Assembly: GCF_000003815.2 (NCBI RefSeq)
Contig: NC_049985.1
Span: 6,770,844 to 6,834,843, forward strand
Direction: 5' to 3'
From: Branchiostoma floridae
Lineage: Eukaryota > Chordata > Leptocardii > Amphioxiformes > Branchiostomatidae
DNA: 64,000 nucleotides
A program made the position numbers and the translations under genes. Within the stretch, counting starts at the first letter, position 1, and the number at the start of each line of letters is the position of its first letter. Shown one piece after another: positions 52,601-56,910 of this stretch. Below the pieces are notes generated by a model. That model searched no databases. It worked only from the letters and a program-made list of their open reading frames with translations, and had not been told where the DNA came from.

Positions 52601-55600
52601 ACCTTTAGGTTTTGACATATTCAGGCCTGTGGACAGCTGACGGTCATTTTTCACCCTAATCATCGGCATCAGCCATGAGGTATAATGCTATGGCGTACCC
52701 TGTAATGAAGTGTAATCTTCCTACTGAGGACTGTTACTTAATTCTGATGGGTTGAGCGCATCACTGAACCTCTGGCATTTGGATCCCTCCCCTCCATCTT
52801 AGTTGTGATCTGCTTTTATCAATGTCCAAGTACATGTAGCATACAAAATGTCAAACAAACAAGAGCAGTCTACCACTCTAAAATCATGACCATAGCTTCT
52901 GTAAATAGTTTCATCAGGTTGGTAGATCAATTGAAGAAAGTCTTCTTCGTTACACAATCTTCTTTTAATTCTTCCGTAATCAATTCTTACAGAAGAATTA
53001 AAAGAGGGTAGTGTAACGAAGAAGATTTTGTTCAAATCACCATAGCTTGTCCAGAACATGTGATATCAAAAATAGAAGTTCTTTTGCAGTACCCAGGATA
53101 GCTGCTAGGGACTCAATTCTAATTGATGCTTTGATAGGACATGCATGGCGTAACCACATAGGCCCATACCAAAATTCATTACAATCCATCTATAGCTTCT
53201 TGAGTTATATATGCCAAATACAAATGGACATGCAAATGCTATCAAAACAAATCTACTTAGCAACAGAAAAATAAACAAAAACAGCTTTATTGCAGATAAG
53301 TGAGGTGTATTGGAAAGCACAAATGTGAAATTCTGTTTTACCATCCCTCAGAACTTTGCCTGAAACAGCAAATCACGTCTCCCAGTTTGAGATATGGCAC
53401 ACTTCCACAGACCTGCCATCTACCCAAGATTACCACCACATGGCCTAACAGTTAATCAGCCTGTCTTGGCTCCAGGGCTGCTTATAAGATTGATACATGT
53501 ATTATATTCCAAATGGGAGTTAAAGTGATTAGAGGTGTGTAGGAGATAGGGTGGTAAGAAACACCCCAGAGGACAGAGTCTTGCACGGCTGCAATACTAT
53601 ACCAACGCAGCCAGGCAGAAGATAGTGGTAGGGATATAAAGCCAGAGGCAGTTGATTAGGCCTGGAAAAATCACTGTTGTGTTTCCAAGTATGGCCCAAT
53701 AGGATCAGTAGGCAGGGATTCTCTTTTTTTTAAACTTTGGCCAAACTGATAAAACTGTATCAGGACATTGGCATTTTCAATATTACAAATATACAGAGAG
53801 AGATATACATTATACAAGGACAAACAAACAGTATATTGTTAAGTATGTCAACTATTCAAAGCTTTACTATGTTAGAAGGTTGTGCAATACAGGACAGTCT
53901 GGTTTTCAAGGCTACTTGGAATTATGTTTTGCAAATTTCATCACTTAGATGCAAGATCAAAAATGTCCAACCCCTCCTCCATCTCCCCAAAAAAGCTAGA
54001 GATTTTGCCAATTTTTGAGAGGGTAGGTCGGGTAATGGAAAACACAAAATCCTTTCCCACTGCCTTATGGCTGCATGGTAGGTGATAATGAATGGTGGGT
54101 AATATTGGGCACATCAGCATAGCAATGCCCCCTAGGGGGTCTTAGGTAGGCAAGGAAATGGGCCCTGCCTTTTGTTTTAGAGAGTGCAGCTGAAGCATTA
54201 GGCTGTGCATTACCACCTGGTATCTGAAAAGATCTGTGACTGTGTGACATATATACTCTCAGCATGTTGGTAAGGGCCTTCAACGTCAGGCATTGTCTGA
54301 AGAAACATTCTGTACTATAGGAGGGATGGTTTACTTACCTGATTAACCATGATAAAAGTTTTTGATGGGATTTAACAGTTTTTCTGTACTGGGGCAAGAA
54401 ATTTACCCCCAAAAATATTGATTGATAGATTTGGGGAATAATGTAGATCAATACTTAGATGGACGAATATCTAACATGAATTTTTACCATTCCAAGATGT
54501 AATCTACTACAGGAAGTGTTTGATAGCTGCATTTACTCAACTTCATCAAGGTTACAAATTACTCTTGGATATATTCCAAGGTGCAAGCAGGGAACACATG
54601 GTCCAGCTTAAGGGCCTTAATATGAACATTAATCATTACTCAATGTAGGGAAGTGACAGTAAGCTTGTTGCACAACAAAAGAAGATTACATCCAATTAAA
54701 GAAGACAATGGAATCAATTTGTTAGTGTCTTGTAAAGCCGATTGCATGCTTATCTACAGTGCGTATTGACATGTTTGTAAGTGACAATGATGGAACTAAA
54801 TCACATGAGGTAGTGCTGGCAGAGGATTCCTATCAAGGAATTGAATCCACCAGGGAAATCACCAGCATGCAACATCTACAGGTACTTCACTGAAGATCTG
54901 CTAATACCCTCATTAGTTTACACCATAATTGCTCTATTCTCTGCTGATGTGTTACAGGAGCTTAAAGATGGTTACTGGGATTACGTTTTCAAATGGCTTC
55001 TCAGCAGTCTCTGTAATTCCTTCACAGAGTACCAAACAAACAAGTGAAATATCATGTTTCGGGTGCTGAGTAACACCCCATCTTATTTTTATACAAATGT
55101 ATACGCCAGTTTGAAACTAACTAAAAGTGGTAGAAAATAAAGTCAAACTTAAGTTGCTCTGCTACACAGGACAGACTTTCTCTTGTGCACAGAAGTTACT
55201 TATTTCAAATTTTGAAAGTAGCTGGAGAAATGTCCAGGAATAACCAGGTGATATTCAGGAGTATCAGTATAACCAGGGTTTCAGCACCAAGGAGAGAATA
55301 ACAAAAGTTTCAAACTGGTTACCTGTTGTTATCTGATATTATACATGATGTCAAGATAATGAAAATGATGGTAAGCTTAACATTTAGAATTTCATTAGGA
55401 TAACAACTGTATTACCTTTGTATTTTAGCCTTTGATAGGGAAATATGTAACCAACCAAGGCTGCCACCACCCCACCGCACCCCATCTATGAAACCATAAT
55501 GCCACGTGACCTTTGACTGCTATATCACATGACTACCCTTCAGAGCTACAGAAAGATTTTAGATGCCTTCTGAAAGCTGTGTGTTCTTAATCCTTAGCAC

Positions 55601-56068
55601 TCTGAAGTAGCTGTTTGGCACCCCAATCTGTATTGGTTATGGAGTCCACGCTAGTTAACCTCTGTACGTGGGGTAACTTATCTCCGTTGCTTTTAAAAAC
55701 AGAGTATCTATCTAGTGATATCAAATCAACAAATGGTGGTTTCAGATTGTTTCAGTTTGAAAACACTTTCTGTCAACTCGATATAACACCCTGGTTTTAA
55801 AAATAATGGATATAGGTTACCCCATGGATAAAGGTGAACTACCATTAGGTAGCAGAGAGAAGATTAAGATTTTTTTTCTGACCTCTCCAGGAAAGCTGTA
55901 CCCGTCCACGCTGTGCTCGGAGCCCTGGGAGTCGATGCTTCCGTAGTGGAGTCTCAACTCCTGCAGCCTGTACAGGTAGCTGAGCGGCCCACCAGTCAGG
56001 TTCACACGATTACGGTCGTCCACCTGGAAGGTCAGGTCATGACCCGTGTTGAGCAGTGTGCCGTTCAT
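8842..56068 (-). CDS. CA10-like: Carbonic anhydrase-related protein, CA10/CA11 type (C-terminal seven exons)
   Basis: Minus-strand join 56068-55883, 36468-36373, 27323-27251, 20505-20360, 9707-9570, 9120-9078 and 8873-8842 totals 714 nt, 237 residues plus TGA, with all junctions GT/AG and all phases consistent. Conserved alpha-CA landmarks appear in order: RLQELRLHYGS, DSQGSEH, YNYDLYGDLAEA, LAIISLFIQ, SNPELDKLL-type segment, YQGSLTSP, TWIVMNKPVYIS, DNFRP and RTIRTNINF. The pattern and the C-terminal GKPCP and WLVKP blocks match the CA10/CA11 subfamily rather than active CAs. Of the three zinc-ligand histidines (94/96/119, CA2 numbering) the first is Arg (RLHYGS) and the third is Phe (LLFYN), so it should be catalytically dead. 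Vertebrate CA10/CA11 are secreted neuronal proteins that bind neurexins; a similar role is inference. Upstream exons (signal peptide and N-terminal fold) were not found in 56069-64000. Confidence 0.92.
9078..9120 (-). CDS. CA10-like 43-nt exon
   Basis: Acceptor CATGTCAG, donor GTAAGT. It encodes GKPCPTMKSKKAYQ plus one base, aligning with the GK-x-CP segment of CA10 that carries a conserved C-terminal cysteine. Too short for ORF detection; found by splice sites and phase. Confidence 0.87.
9570..9707 (-). CDS. CA10-like exon, DNFRP / RTIRTNINF block
   Basis: 46 codons, phase 0 at both ends; acceptor TGTTCCATCCACAG, donor GTAACA. It contains LADNFRPTSNLNSRTIRTNI, the C-terminal conserved block of alpha-CA folds (family equivalent D/N-W/F-R-P). 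Confidence 0.92.
10582..10677. repeat. Two-copy tandem duplication, period 49
   Basis: The segment starting ACTGATTAAGTAATGATTCT recurs 49 bases later as ACTGATTAGGTAATGATTCT. Both copies end in GACTACAAACT or CAACTACAAACT. Confidence 0.8.
12251..13048. other. Assembly gap (798 N)
   Basis: Run of N. Frames reported across it are artefacts. Confidence 0.99.
13809..13863. promoter_or_regulatory. Paired CTCGCGAG palindromes, possible regulatory element
   Basis: CTCGCGAG occurs at 13809-13816 and again at 13856-13863, the second inside the 12-bp palindrome GCCTCGCGAGGC. The surrounding 13.6-13.9 kb is richer in CpG than the rest of the intron. The related TCTCGCGAGA word is a known vertebrate promoter motif; function here is a guess. 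Confidence 0.3.
14842..15823. repeat. 207-bp tandem repeat, nearly five copies
   Basis: Units begin with GGTCYRCCCAACA at 14842, 15049, 15256, 15459 and 15675 (spacings 207, 207, 203, 216). Shared internal blocks include CTGACAGCC, GCTTAATGTAGCT and CAATATCAGCA. The fifth unit is broken by the MITE at 15824 and resumes after 16547 up to about 16615. No protein or RNA family recognised. Confidence 0.9.
15824..16547. mobile_element. MITE split by a SINE
   Basis: Terminal inverted repeats TTACTGTAAATGCA (15824-15837) and TGCATTTACAGTAA (16534-16547). Without the inserted SINE and one copy of its target duplication it is about 214 bp. A related copy lies at about 25805-25960. It has no coding capacity, so it is a non-autonomous DNA element of unknown superfamily. 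Confidence 0.8.
15920..16419 (+). mobile_element. tRNA-derived SINE, 500 bp, with target duplication
   Basis: The head carries a Pol III A box (TGGCGTAGCGG) near 15934 and a B box (GGTTCGAATCC) near 15979, inside a tRNA-like T arm GCGGGTTCGAATCCGC. A non-tRNA body follows and the tail is a GAAC tetranucleotide repeat (16407-16419). The 10-bp sequence AGCCCAATGC flanks it at 15910-15919 and 16420-16429 as a perfect target-site duplication. Confidence 0.88.
17730..17945. mobile_element. MITE-like inverted repeat
   Basis: Left GTGCAGACCAGCTCGGGCTG...CTCCAGG matches, inverted and imperfectly, the right CTGGAGACAGTGCTGGTGCAGACC. The word GGGACAGAAATTT occurs in both halves in the same orientation. 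Termini and superfamily are not resolved. Confidence 0.45.
18248..18475. mobile_element. MITE family A, copy 1
   Basis: Begins GGGTAACCTATATTCATTGT and ends with the inverted ACAACGGATATAGGTTACCCC. It shares the internal word CCGCCGTCC with the copy at 41.1 kb and its ends with the copy at 55.7 kb. All three copies are followed by GATAAAGGTGA. Confidence 0.7.
18846..19475. repeat. Two-copy tandem duplication, period about 331 bp
   Basis: GGCAGGCAAAATTGCAGCGC at 18846 recurs as GGCAAGCAAAATTGTAGTGC at 19177. Further shared blocks are GGTGAAGATGAGAAATGGGC and GGTTCAAGAAAATTGT. A 154-codon open frame over this repeat has no domain and differs in frame between copies, so I treat it as non-coding. 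Confidence 0.85.
20360..20505 (-). CDS. CA10-like exon, TYQGSLTSP block
   Basis: Acceptor GGCTCTGCAG, donor GTCAGT. It encodes a split Ala then RVEDFNLTNLFP, later TYQGSLTSPDCAETVTWIV and MNKPVYIS. The SLTSP turn corresponds to the L-T199-T200-P active-site segment of CA2, with Ser at the second Thr. The cysteine in SPDC matches a CA10-subfamily position. Confidence 0.93.
21590..21960 (-). mobile_element. Degenerate Penelope-like pLTR fragment with inverted ends
   Basis: Its ends form an inverted repeat: ACTGAATAAAGAGACTCTTT on the left and AAAAAGAGTCCCTTTATTCA on the right. The minus strand carries a hammerhead-like core (21666-21694). Internal sequence (GACACCTG, GTGACC, GGGACCGC-like words) matches, inverted, the fragment at 56160-56380. 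No endonuclease frame remains. Confidence 0.65.
21666..21694 (-). ncRNA. Decayed hammerhead ribozyme core
   Basis: The minus strand reads CTGAAGA, an extra A, a perfect 6-bp stem II GGTGAC/GTCACC with loop AGACA, then AAAA where GAAA is required. The G12-to-A change should abolish cleavage. The same extra A is present in the intact copies at 22.3 and 22.8 kb. Confidence 0.5.
22299..22365 (-). ncRNA. Type I hammerhead ribozyme, sense to the endonuclease
   Basis: Exact inverted copy of the motif at 22836-22902: core CTGACGA and GAAA, 7-bp stem II, 4-bp stem III and a two-part stem I (CCAGT/ACTGG distal, GCT/AGT proximal). It lies downstream of the endonuclease on the same strand, as expected for a Penelope pLTR. 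Confidence 0.8.
22358..22942 (-). CDS. GIY-YIG endonuclease fragment of a Penelope-like element
   Basis: A 194-codon open frame. The first 55 or so residues are translated from the inverted arm and are probably not functional. The endonuclease begins about residue 58 with VYRIPCQSCDQVYIGETGRT, containing the paired VY...VYIG strands and the C-x2-C seen in Penelope endonucleases, then TRLEEHKKE (catalytic Arg and following His), SAVTDHIARNNCVIDWE and RWIKEAIWIRK. The tail (after VWDCF) reads into the second arm. In complete elements this domain nicks target DNA for priming by the reverse transcriptase, which is absent here. The start codon is arbitrary. No internal stop is seen, consistent with a young insertion. 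Confidence 0.82.
   Translation of the reverse strand: MVEYRMKEKSLYTTSGYLHSLRFDVSQTPSSELLTGVLLLTAICSRCRWRFCGEKTICVYRIPCQSCDQVYIGETGRTFGTRLEEHKKEANNIDATRYTRSQKRLALKEEKKSAVTDHIARNNCVIDWEGAKVIDREDNRRARWIKEAIWIRKSTPVMNRDEGGYKLSHVWDCFLTAKAPPTSATYSGEKQNSS
22836..22902 (+). ncRNA. Type I hammerhead ribozyme, opposite arm
   Basis: CTGACGA at 22849-22855, one unpaired A (22856), stem II GGTGTCT (22857-22863) with AGACATC (22867-22873) and loop GAG, GAAA at 22874-22877, stem III ACGT/ATGT (22877-22880 with 22886-22889, loop AAGCT), and A22890 at the predicted cleavage site. Stem I pairs GCT 22846-22848 with AGT 22891-22893 and, beyond an internal loop, CCAGT 22836-22840 with ACTGG 22898-22902. Confidence 0.8.
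24918..24938 (-). promoter_or_regulatory. RE1/NRSE-like site with exact 16-base core
   Basis: The minus strand contains TCAGCACCACGGACAG (24937-24922), identical to the central 16 bases of the vertebrate RE1 consensus. Flanks beyond the core diverge. It belongs to the same repeat family as the 31.7-32.3 kb array. Confidence 0.5.
24972..25277. mobile_element. 306-bp MITE with CAGGGCT termini
   Basis: Left end CAGGGCTTGAAATAC, right end (inverted) CAGGGCTCAACATAC. ACTT stands just outside or near both ends. Internal words GTGCAGGT and ACCTGCAC are themselves inverted. It lies between the two RE1-like units at 24918 and 25293, as if inserted between them. Confidence 0.65.
25293..25313 (-). promoter_or_regulatory. 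RE1/NRSE-like site, 18 of 21 positions
   Basis: The minus strand reads left half TTCAGTACC, spacer AC, right half GGACAGGGAC. It differs from the vertebrate consensus at three positions. The flank (GAAATTTTAATTGTTCTTGTCT on the plus strand, in part) resembles the inverted array unit at 31.8 kb. Confidence 0.45.
25805..25960. mobile_element. Second copy of the 15.8-kb MITE
   Basis: It shares CGCGGGGATTTACTTTCGTG-type sequence, AAGAAAAAGGA and the right terminus TGCATTTACAGTA (25948-25960) with the element at 15824-16547. The left terminus is degraded. It lacks the SINE, giving the uninterrupted comparison. Confidence 0.65.
26579..26760. promoter_or_regulatory. CCAAT-box cluster with octamer, candidate enhancer
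   Basis: CCAAT at 26591-26595 and inverted ATTGG at 26687-26691, 26717-26721 and 26752-26756 (spacings 30 and 35). The octamer ATGCAAAT is at 26727-26734. Arrays of NF-Y-type boxes plus a POU octamer are typical of regulatory DNA; function here is inferred from motifs only. Confidence 0.35.
27251..27323 (-). CDS. CA10-like exon, SNPELDKLL block
   Basis: Acceptor TTACCTTACAG, donor GTGAGG. It encodes IGNSTNPELDKLLWSDRLQN then VTYK and the first base of the next codon. N-S-T is a possible glycosylation site. It aligns with the SSNPFLNRML region of CA10. Confidence 0.9.
29294..29314 (+). promoter_or_regulatory. RE1/NRSE-like site, 17 of 21 positions
   Basis: Left half TTCAGCACT, spacer AG, right half GGACAGGGAC. 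It is followed by AGTC as in the array units, so it belongs to the same dispersed family. Confidence 0.4.
30415..30645. mobile_element. 231-bp MITE with TACAGT termini
   Basis: Left end TACAGTCAAATCTGGT, right end inverted TACAGTAAAACCTGGT. The interior is AT-rich and has no frame with a recognisable domain. Confidence 0.65.
31040..31115 (-). mobile_element. Degraded tRNA-like SINE head
   Basis: The minus strand has GTATCCTAGTGGGTAGAGTG, an A-box-like word, followed at tRNA-like spacing by a weak B-box-like stretch. Low-confidence reading. Confidence 0.35.
31568..31600. repeat. (GA)n microsatellite
   Basis: Uninterrupted GA dinucleotides just upstream of the RE1-like array. Confidence 0.97.
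31684..32270 (+). repeat. About 75-bp tandem repeat with an RE1/NRSE-like core in each unit
   Basis: Cores begin at 31684, 31761, 31835, 31911, 31975, 32047, 32124 (weak), 32197 (weak) and 32247; spacing is mostly 64-77. The best units read TTCAGCACC, two bases, then GAGACAG or GGGCAG, then variants of the right tail and CAGTCT. Flanks also repeat: TAGACNNNCTGCACAAGA and ACAATAACAATTT between cores. The vertebrate RE1 has left half TTCAGCACC and right half GGACAGCGCC, two bases apart. The unit at 31911 has a duplicated left half. A 142-codon minus-strand frame across the array is a by-product. Whether any repressor reads these sites is unknown. Confidence 0.75.
33060..33140. promoter_or_regulatory. 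Homeodomain-type motif patch, candidate enhancer
   Basis: TAATTA at 33107-33112 and TAATTG at 33117-33122 sit in a patch with more CpG than its surroundings. Suggestive only. Confidence 0.2.
35470..35705 (-). mobile_element. tRNA-derived SINE
   Basis: On the minus strand, A-box-like GACTAGACTAGTGG near 35690 and B box GGTTTGATTCC near 35650 form a tRNA-like head. A body follows with GGGCACTTTCCAACTCCTCC. A weaker relative of the head is at about 140-190. Confidence 0.65.
36373..36468 (-). CDS. CA10-like exon, third zinc-ligand position
   Basis: 32 codons, phase 0 both ends; acceptor CTCCCTCCAG, donor GTGGGC. It encodes LQLLFYNYDLYGDLAEATKG then TSGLAIISLFIQ. In active CAs the FYN position is HWN, with His as the third zinc ligand; here it is Phe. 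Confidence 0.93.
36550..36841 (+). mobile_element. Non-LTR retrotransposon 3' end, decayed
   Basis: A plus-strand frame reads KRCKLQWFGHVT, stop, then NLANTILQGTVEGGRRHGRQ and DNITDWT, the C-terminal end of a LINE reverse transcriptase polyprotein. Two or more stops and a frameshift break it. The 3' end is a TAGG repeat (36827-36841). Confidence 0.8.
39262..39345. repeat. Dispersed repeat, copy 1, with RE1-like word
   Basis: Inverted relative of 44635-44720: shared CTGCCAACA, TGGTGTGCCCA/TGGGCACACCA and GAGTGGATCAAGTGTTGGG-type sequence. The minus strand at 39282-39262 reads TTCAGCACC, AA, AGACATG, an imperfect RE1-like word. Confidence 0.65.
39438..39749. mobile_element. 312-bp MITE with long inverted termini
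   Basis: Perfect outer ends TTAGTCCATGGGCCAG and its complement, then imperfect arms of about 90 bp sharing ATCGGTACC, GTGGCAAATTCTCCTTG and AATAGTAGAAGGCCTGTGGC. No coding capacity. Confidence 0.88.
41088..41275. mobile_element. MITE family A, copy 2
   Basis: Starts GTGTAACCTATATCCGTTGT and contains CCCGCCGTCCATCGACTTGG as in copy 1. The right end is degraded (TTTACCAGGCAGATAAAGG). Confidence 0.6.
41739..41765. repeat. (TGTT)n microsatellite
   Basis: Six to seven TTTG units in a row. Confidence 0.95.
42434..42620. repeat. Two-copy tandem duplication, period 93
   Basis: TTGGATTCTTATAC occurs at 42434 and about 42527. Both are followed by AGAGCTATGACAAAATGTT and GTCTTAGATAA. Confidence 0.8.
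44635..44745. repeat. Dispersed repeat, copy 2, with RE1-like word
   Basis: Inverted copy of 39262-39345. At 44701 it reads TTCAGCACC, AA, GGACATAAA, matching the RE1 left half exactly and six bases of the right half. Confidence 0.6.
45354..45453. other. Assembly gap (100 N)
   Basis: Run of exactly 100 N, probably a gap of unknown size. Frames across it are artefacts. Confidence 0.99.
45790..45990. repeat. Dispersed repeat related to 52.8-53.26 kb
   Basis: AAATCATGACCATA, AGAACA...GATATCAAA, TTGCAGTACC and ACCAAA-TTCAT-ACAAT words occur in the same order here and at 52880-53200. Class unknown; possibly a retroposon 3' region. Confidence 0.55.
46865..46940 (+). mobile_element. tRNA-like SINE remnant
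   Basis: A-box-like TGGTGTAACAGTTAGCA and B-box-like GGTTTGACCCC at tRNA spacing. The acceptor stem is not recognisable, so this is not a functional tRNA. Confidence 0.45.
48435..48655. repeat. Inverted minisatellite built from a CCAACACCCCTATA word
   Basis: The left half (48435-48575) repeats variants of TGTTCCAACACCCCTA. The right half (48595-48655) repeats the complement (TATAGGGGTGTTGGAACAT). The two halves can pair into a large hairpin. Confidence 0.75.
50122..50425 (+). pseudogene. Second Penelope-like GIY-YIG endonuclease remnant
   Basis: Plus-strand frame from 50131 reads NIVYLIQCKKCGLQYVGMTK then TLVNRLNGHRSSINTKKDTP and SAHFNLTDHSI, the GIY-YIG core with C-x2-C, Arg and His. It meets stops after a homopolymer A run near 50312, and later words (KEHPR) are in another frame. 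It differs clearly from the element at 22.3 kb, so it is a separate, older lineage. Confidence 0.8.
52899..53038. mobile_element. 140-bp palindromic Penelope-type end, inserted with target duplication
   Basis: Perfect 10-bp duplication ACCATAGCTT at 52889-52898 and 53039-53048. The interior is a hairpin: TCTTCTTCGTTACAC...TTTTAATTCTTC faces GAAGAATTAAAA...GTGTAACGAAGAAGA. It begins with TAGTTTCATCAGGTTGGTAG, the terminal word of the Penelope elements at 21.6 and 22.9 kb. The host sequence is the repeat related to 45.8-46.0 kb. Confidence 0.75.
55280..55300 (+). promoter_or_regulatory. RE1-like site
   Basis: Left half TTCAGCACC exact, spacer AA, then GGAGAG. About 600 bp from the CA10-like exon at 55883. 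Weak right half. Confidence 0.3.
55670..55827. mobile_element. MITE family A, copy 3
   Basis: Begins GGGGTAACTTATCTCCGTTG and ends AATGGATATAGGTTACCCC, about 56 bases from the donor of the CA10-like exon at 55883 (downstream on the minus strand). Confidence 0.7.
55883..56068 (-). CDS. CA10-like exon, first and second zinc-ligand positions
   Basis: 62 codons, phase 0 at both ends; acceptor CCTCCTCCCTCCTCAG, donor GTCAGA. It contains NTGHDLTFQVDD, VNLTGGPLSYLYRLQELRLH and YGSIDSQGSEHSVDGYSFPG. In CA2 the equivalent is FHFHWGS: here Arg replaces His94 while His96 is kept. NLT is a possible glycosylation sequon. The first ATG in this exon is internal, because the frame enters through a splice site. 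Confidence 0.94.
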
Positions 56069-56159
56069 CTGAGGAGGGAGGAGGGCAACAGAGGGAGAAA
56101 CATTAGTTCATATTATCACAGACTCAGTCACGTGCGGGACAGTATTCTTCAGAAGTAGA

Positions 56160-56380
56160 TGAAACTGGTACATAATTTTCAACGTTAATTTACAACTGTT
56201 ATGGATACTTTACACTCCTTTGCATTTGGGACCGCATTATATACATTTTGCATAAAGCTGTCTACATATGTAATTACTTAACGTTTTGTGACCATCTGAA
56301 CTGTGAGCAGTGACACCTGTCCTACAGTGCAATGTGAAATTGCCCTCAAGAAGGTAAAGCAATCATTGTATAATAAAAAA
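56160..56380 (+). mobile_element. Penelope-like fragment, inverted relative of 21.6-21.96 kb
   Basis: GTGAGCAGTGACACCTGTCC and CATTTGGGACCGCATT match the complement of the 21.7-21.85 kb sequence. The ribozyme region has decayed to CTCAAGAAGGTAAAG. No endonuclease. Confidence 0.6.
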
Positions 56381-56389
56381 AAGAGTATT

Positions 56390-56910
56390 CAATTAGATCA
56401 TATTACAGCCCAGAATTACGCTGTTAAGCAATCCACAATCAGCAAGTGGCTACAGCAACATCTTCATTAAGTTGCAGCTGCAAGGCAACAGAGGCCGTGG
56501 CAGACCAAGGAAATCTAGGACAGGGTATGTCAACAAGGACATCAAAGTTTGTAACCTCAGCAGAGAAATGTTAGTTAGATCACAGCATAGTACTATTACT
56601 GTTTAGCATTAACGATTAAACGAGCAGCAAGTGGCTGCAACAACATTTTGTTGTAGTTACCAGGCAATAGAGGTCGTGGCAGACCAAGGAAATCTTGAGT
56701 GTGTCAAGAAGGAAGTTTGCGGCCTCACAATGGAAATGCTATTACATCACAGCATAGAATTATACTGTTAAGCATTATATGATCAGCAAGTGGCTGCAAT
56801 AGCATTTTACTAAGTTGTAGTAGCCCAACAACAGGGGTCATGACAGACCAAAGAAGTCTTGGACTGAGTATGTCAACAAGGACATCAAAGTTTACAGCCT
56901 CACCAACCTC
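56390..56910 (+). mobile_element. Three tandem copies of a LINE 3' coding end, decayed
   Basis: Each copy has ATCAGCAAGTGGCT or a variant, then GGCCGTGGCAGACCAAGGAA or a variant (around 56493, 56673 and 56838), which reads GRGRPRKS in the first copy. The word TCAACAAGGACATCAAAGTT occurs in copies 1 and 3. Such Gly/Arg-rich ends close many LINE reverse transcriptases. All copies carry stops. Confidence 0.65.

Larger units (their letters stand above)
36469..55882 (-). other. CA10-like intron (19.4 kb)
   Basis: The largest intron of the gene in the window. It holds a LINE tail, a 312-bp MITE, microsatellites, dispersed inverted repeats, an inverted minisatellite, two Penelope fragments, a second gap and MITE family A copies. 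No exon recognised. Confidence 0.65.
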
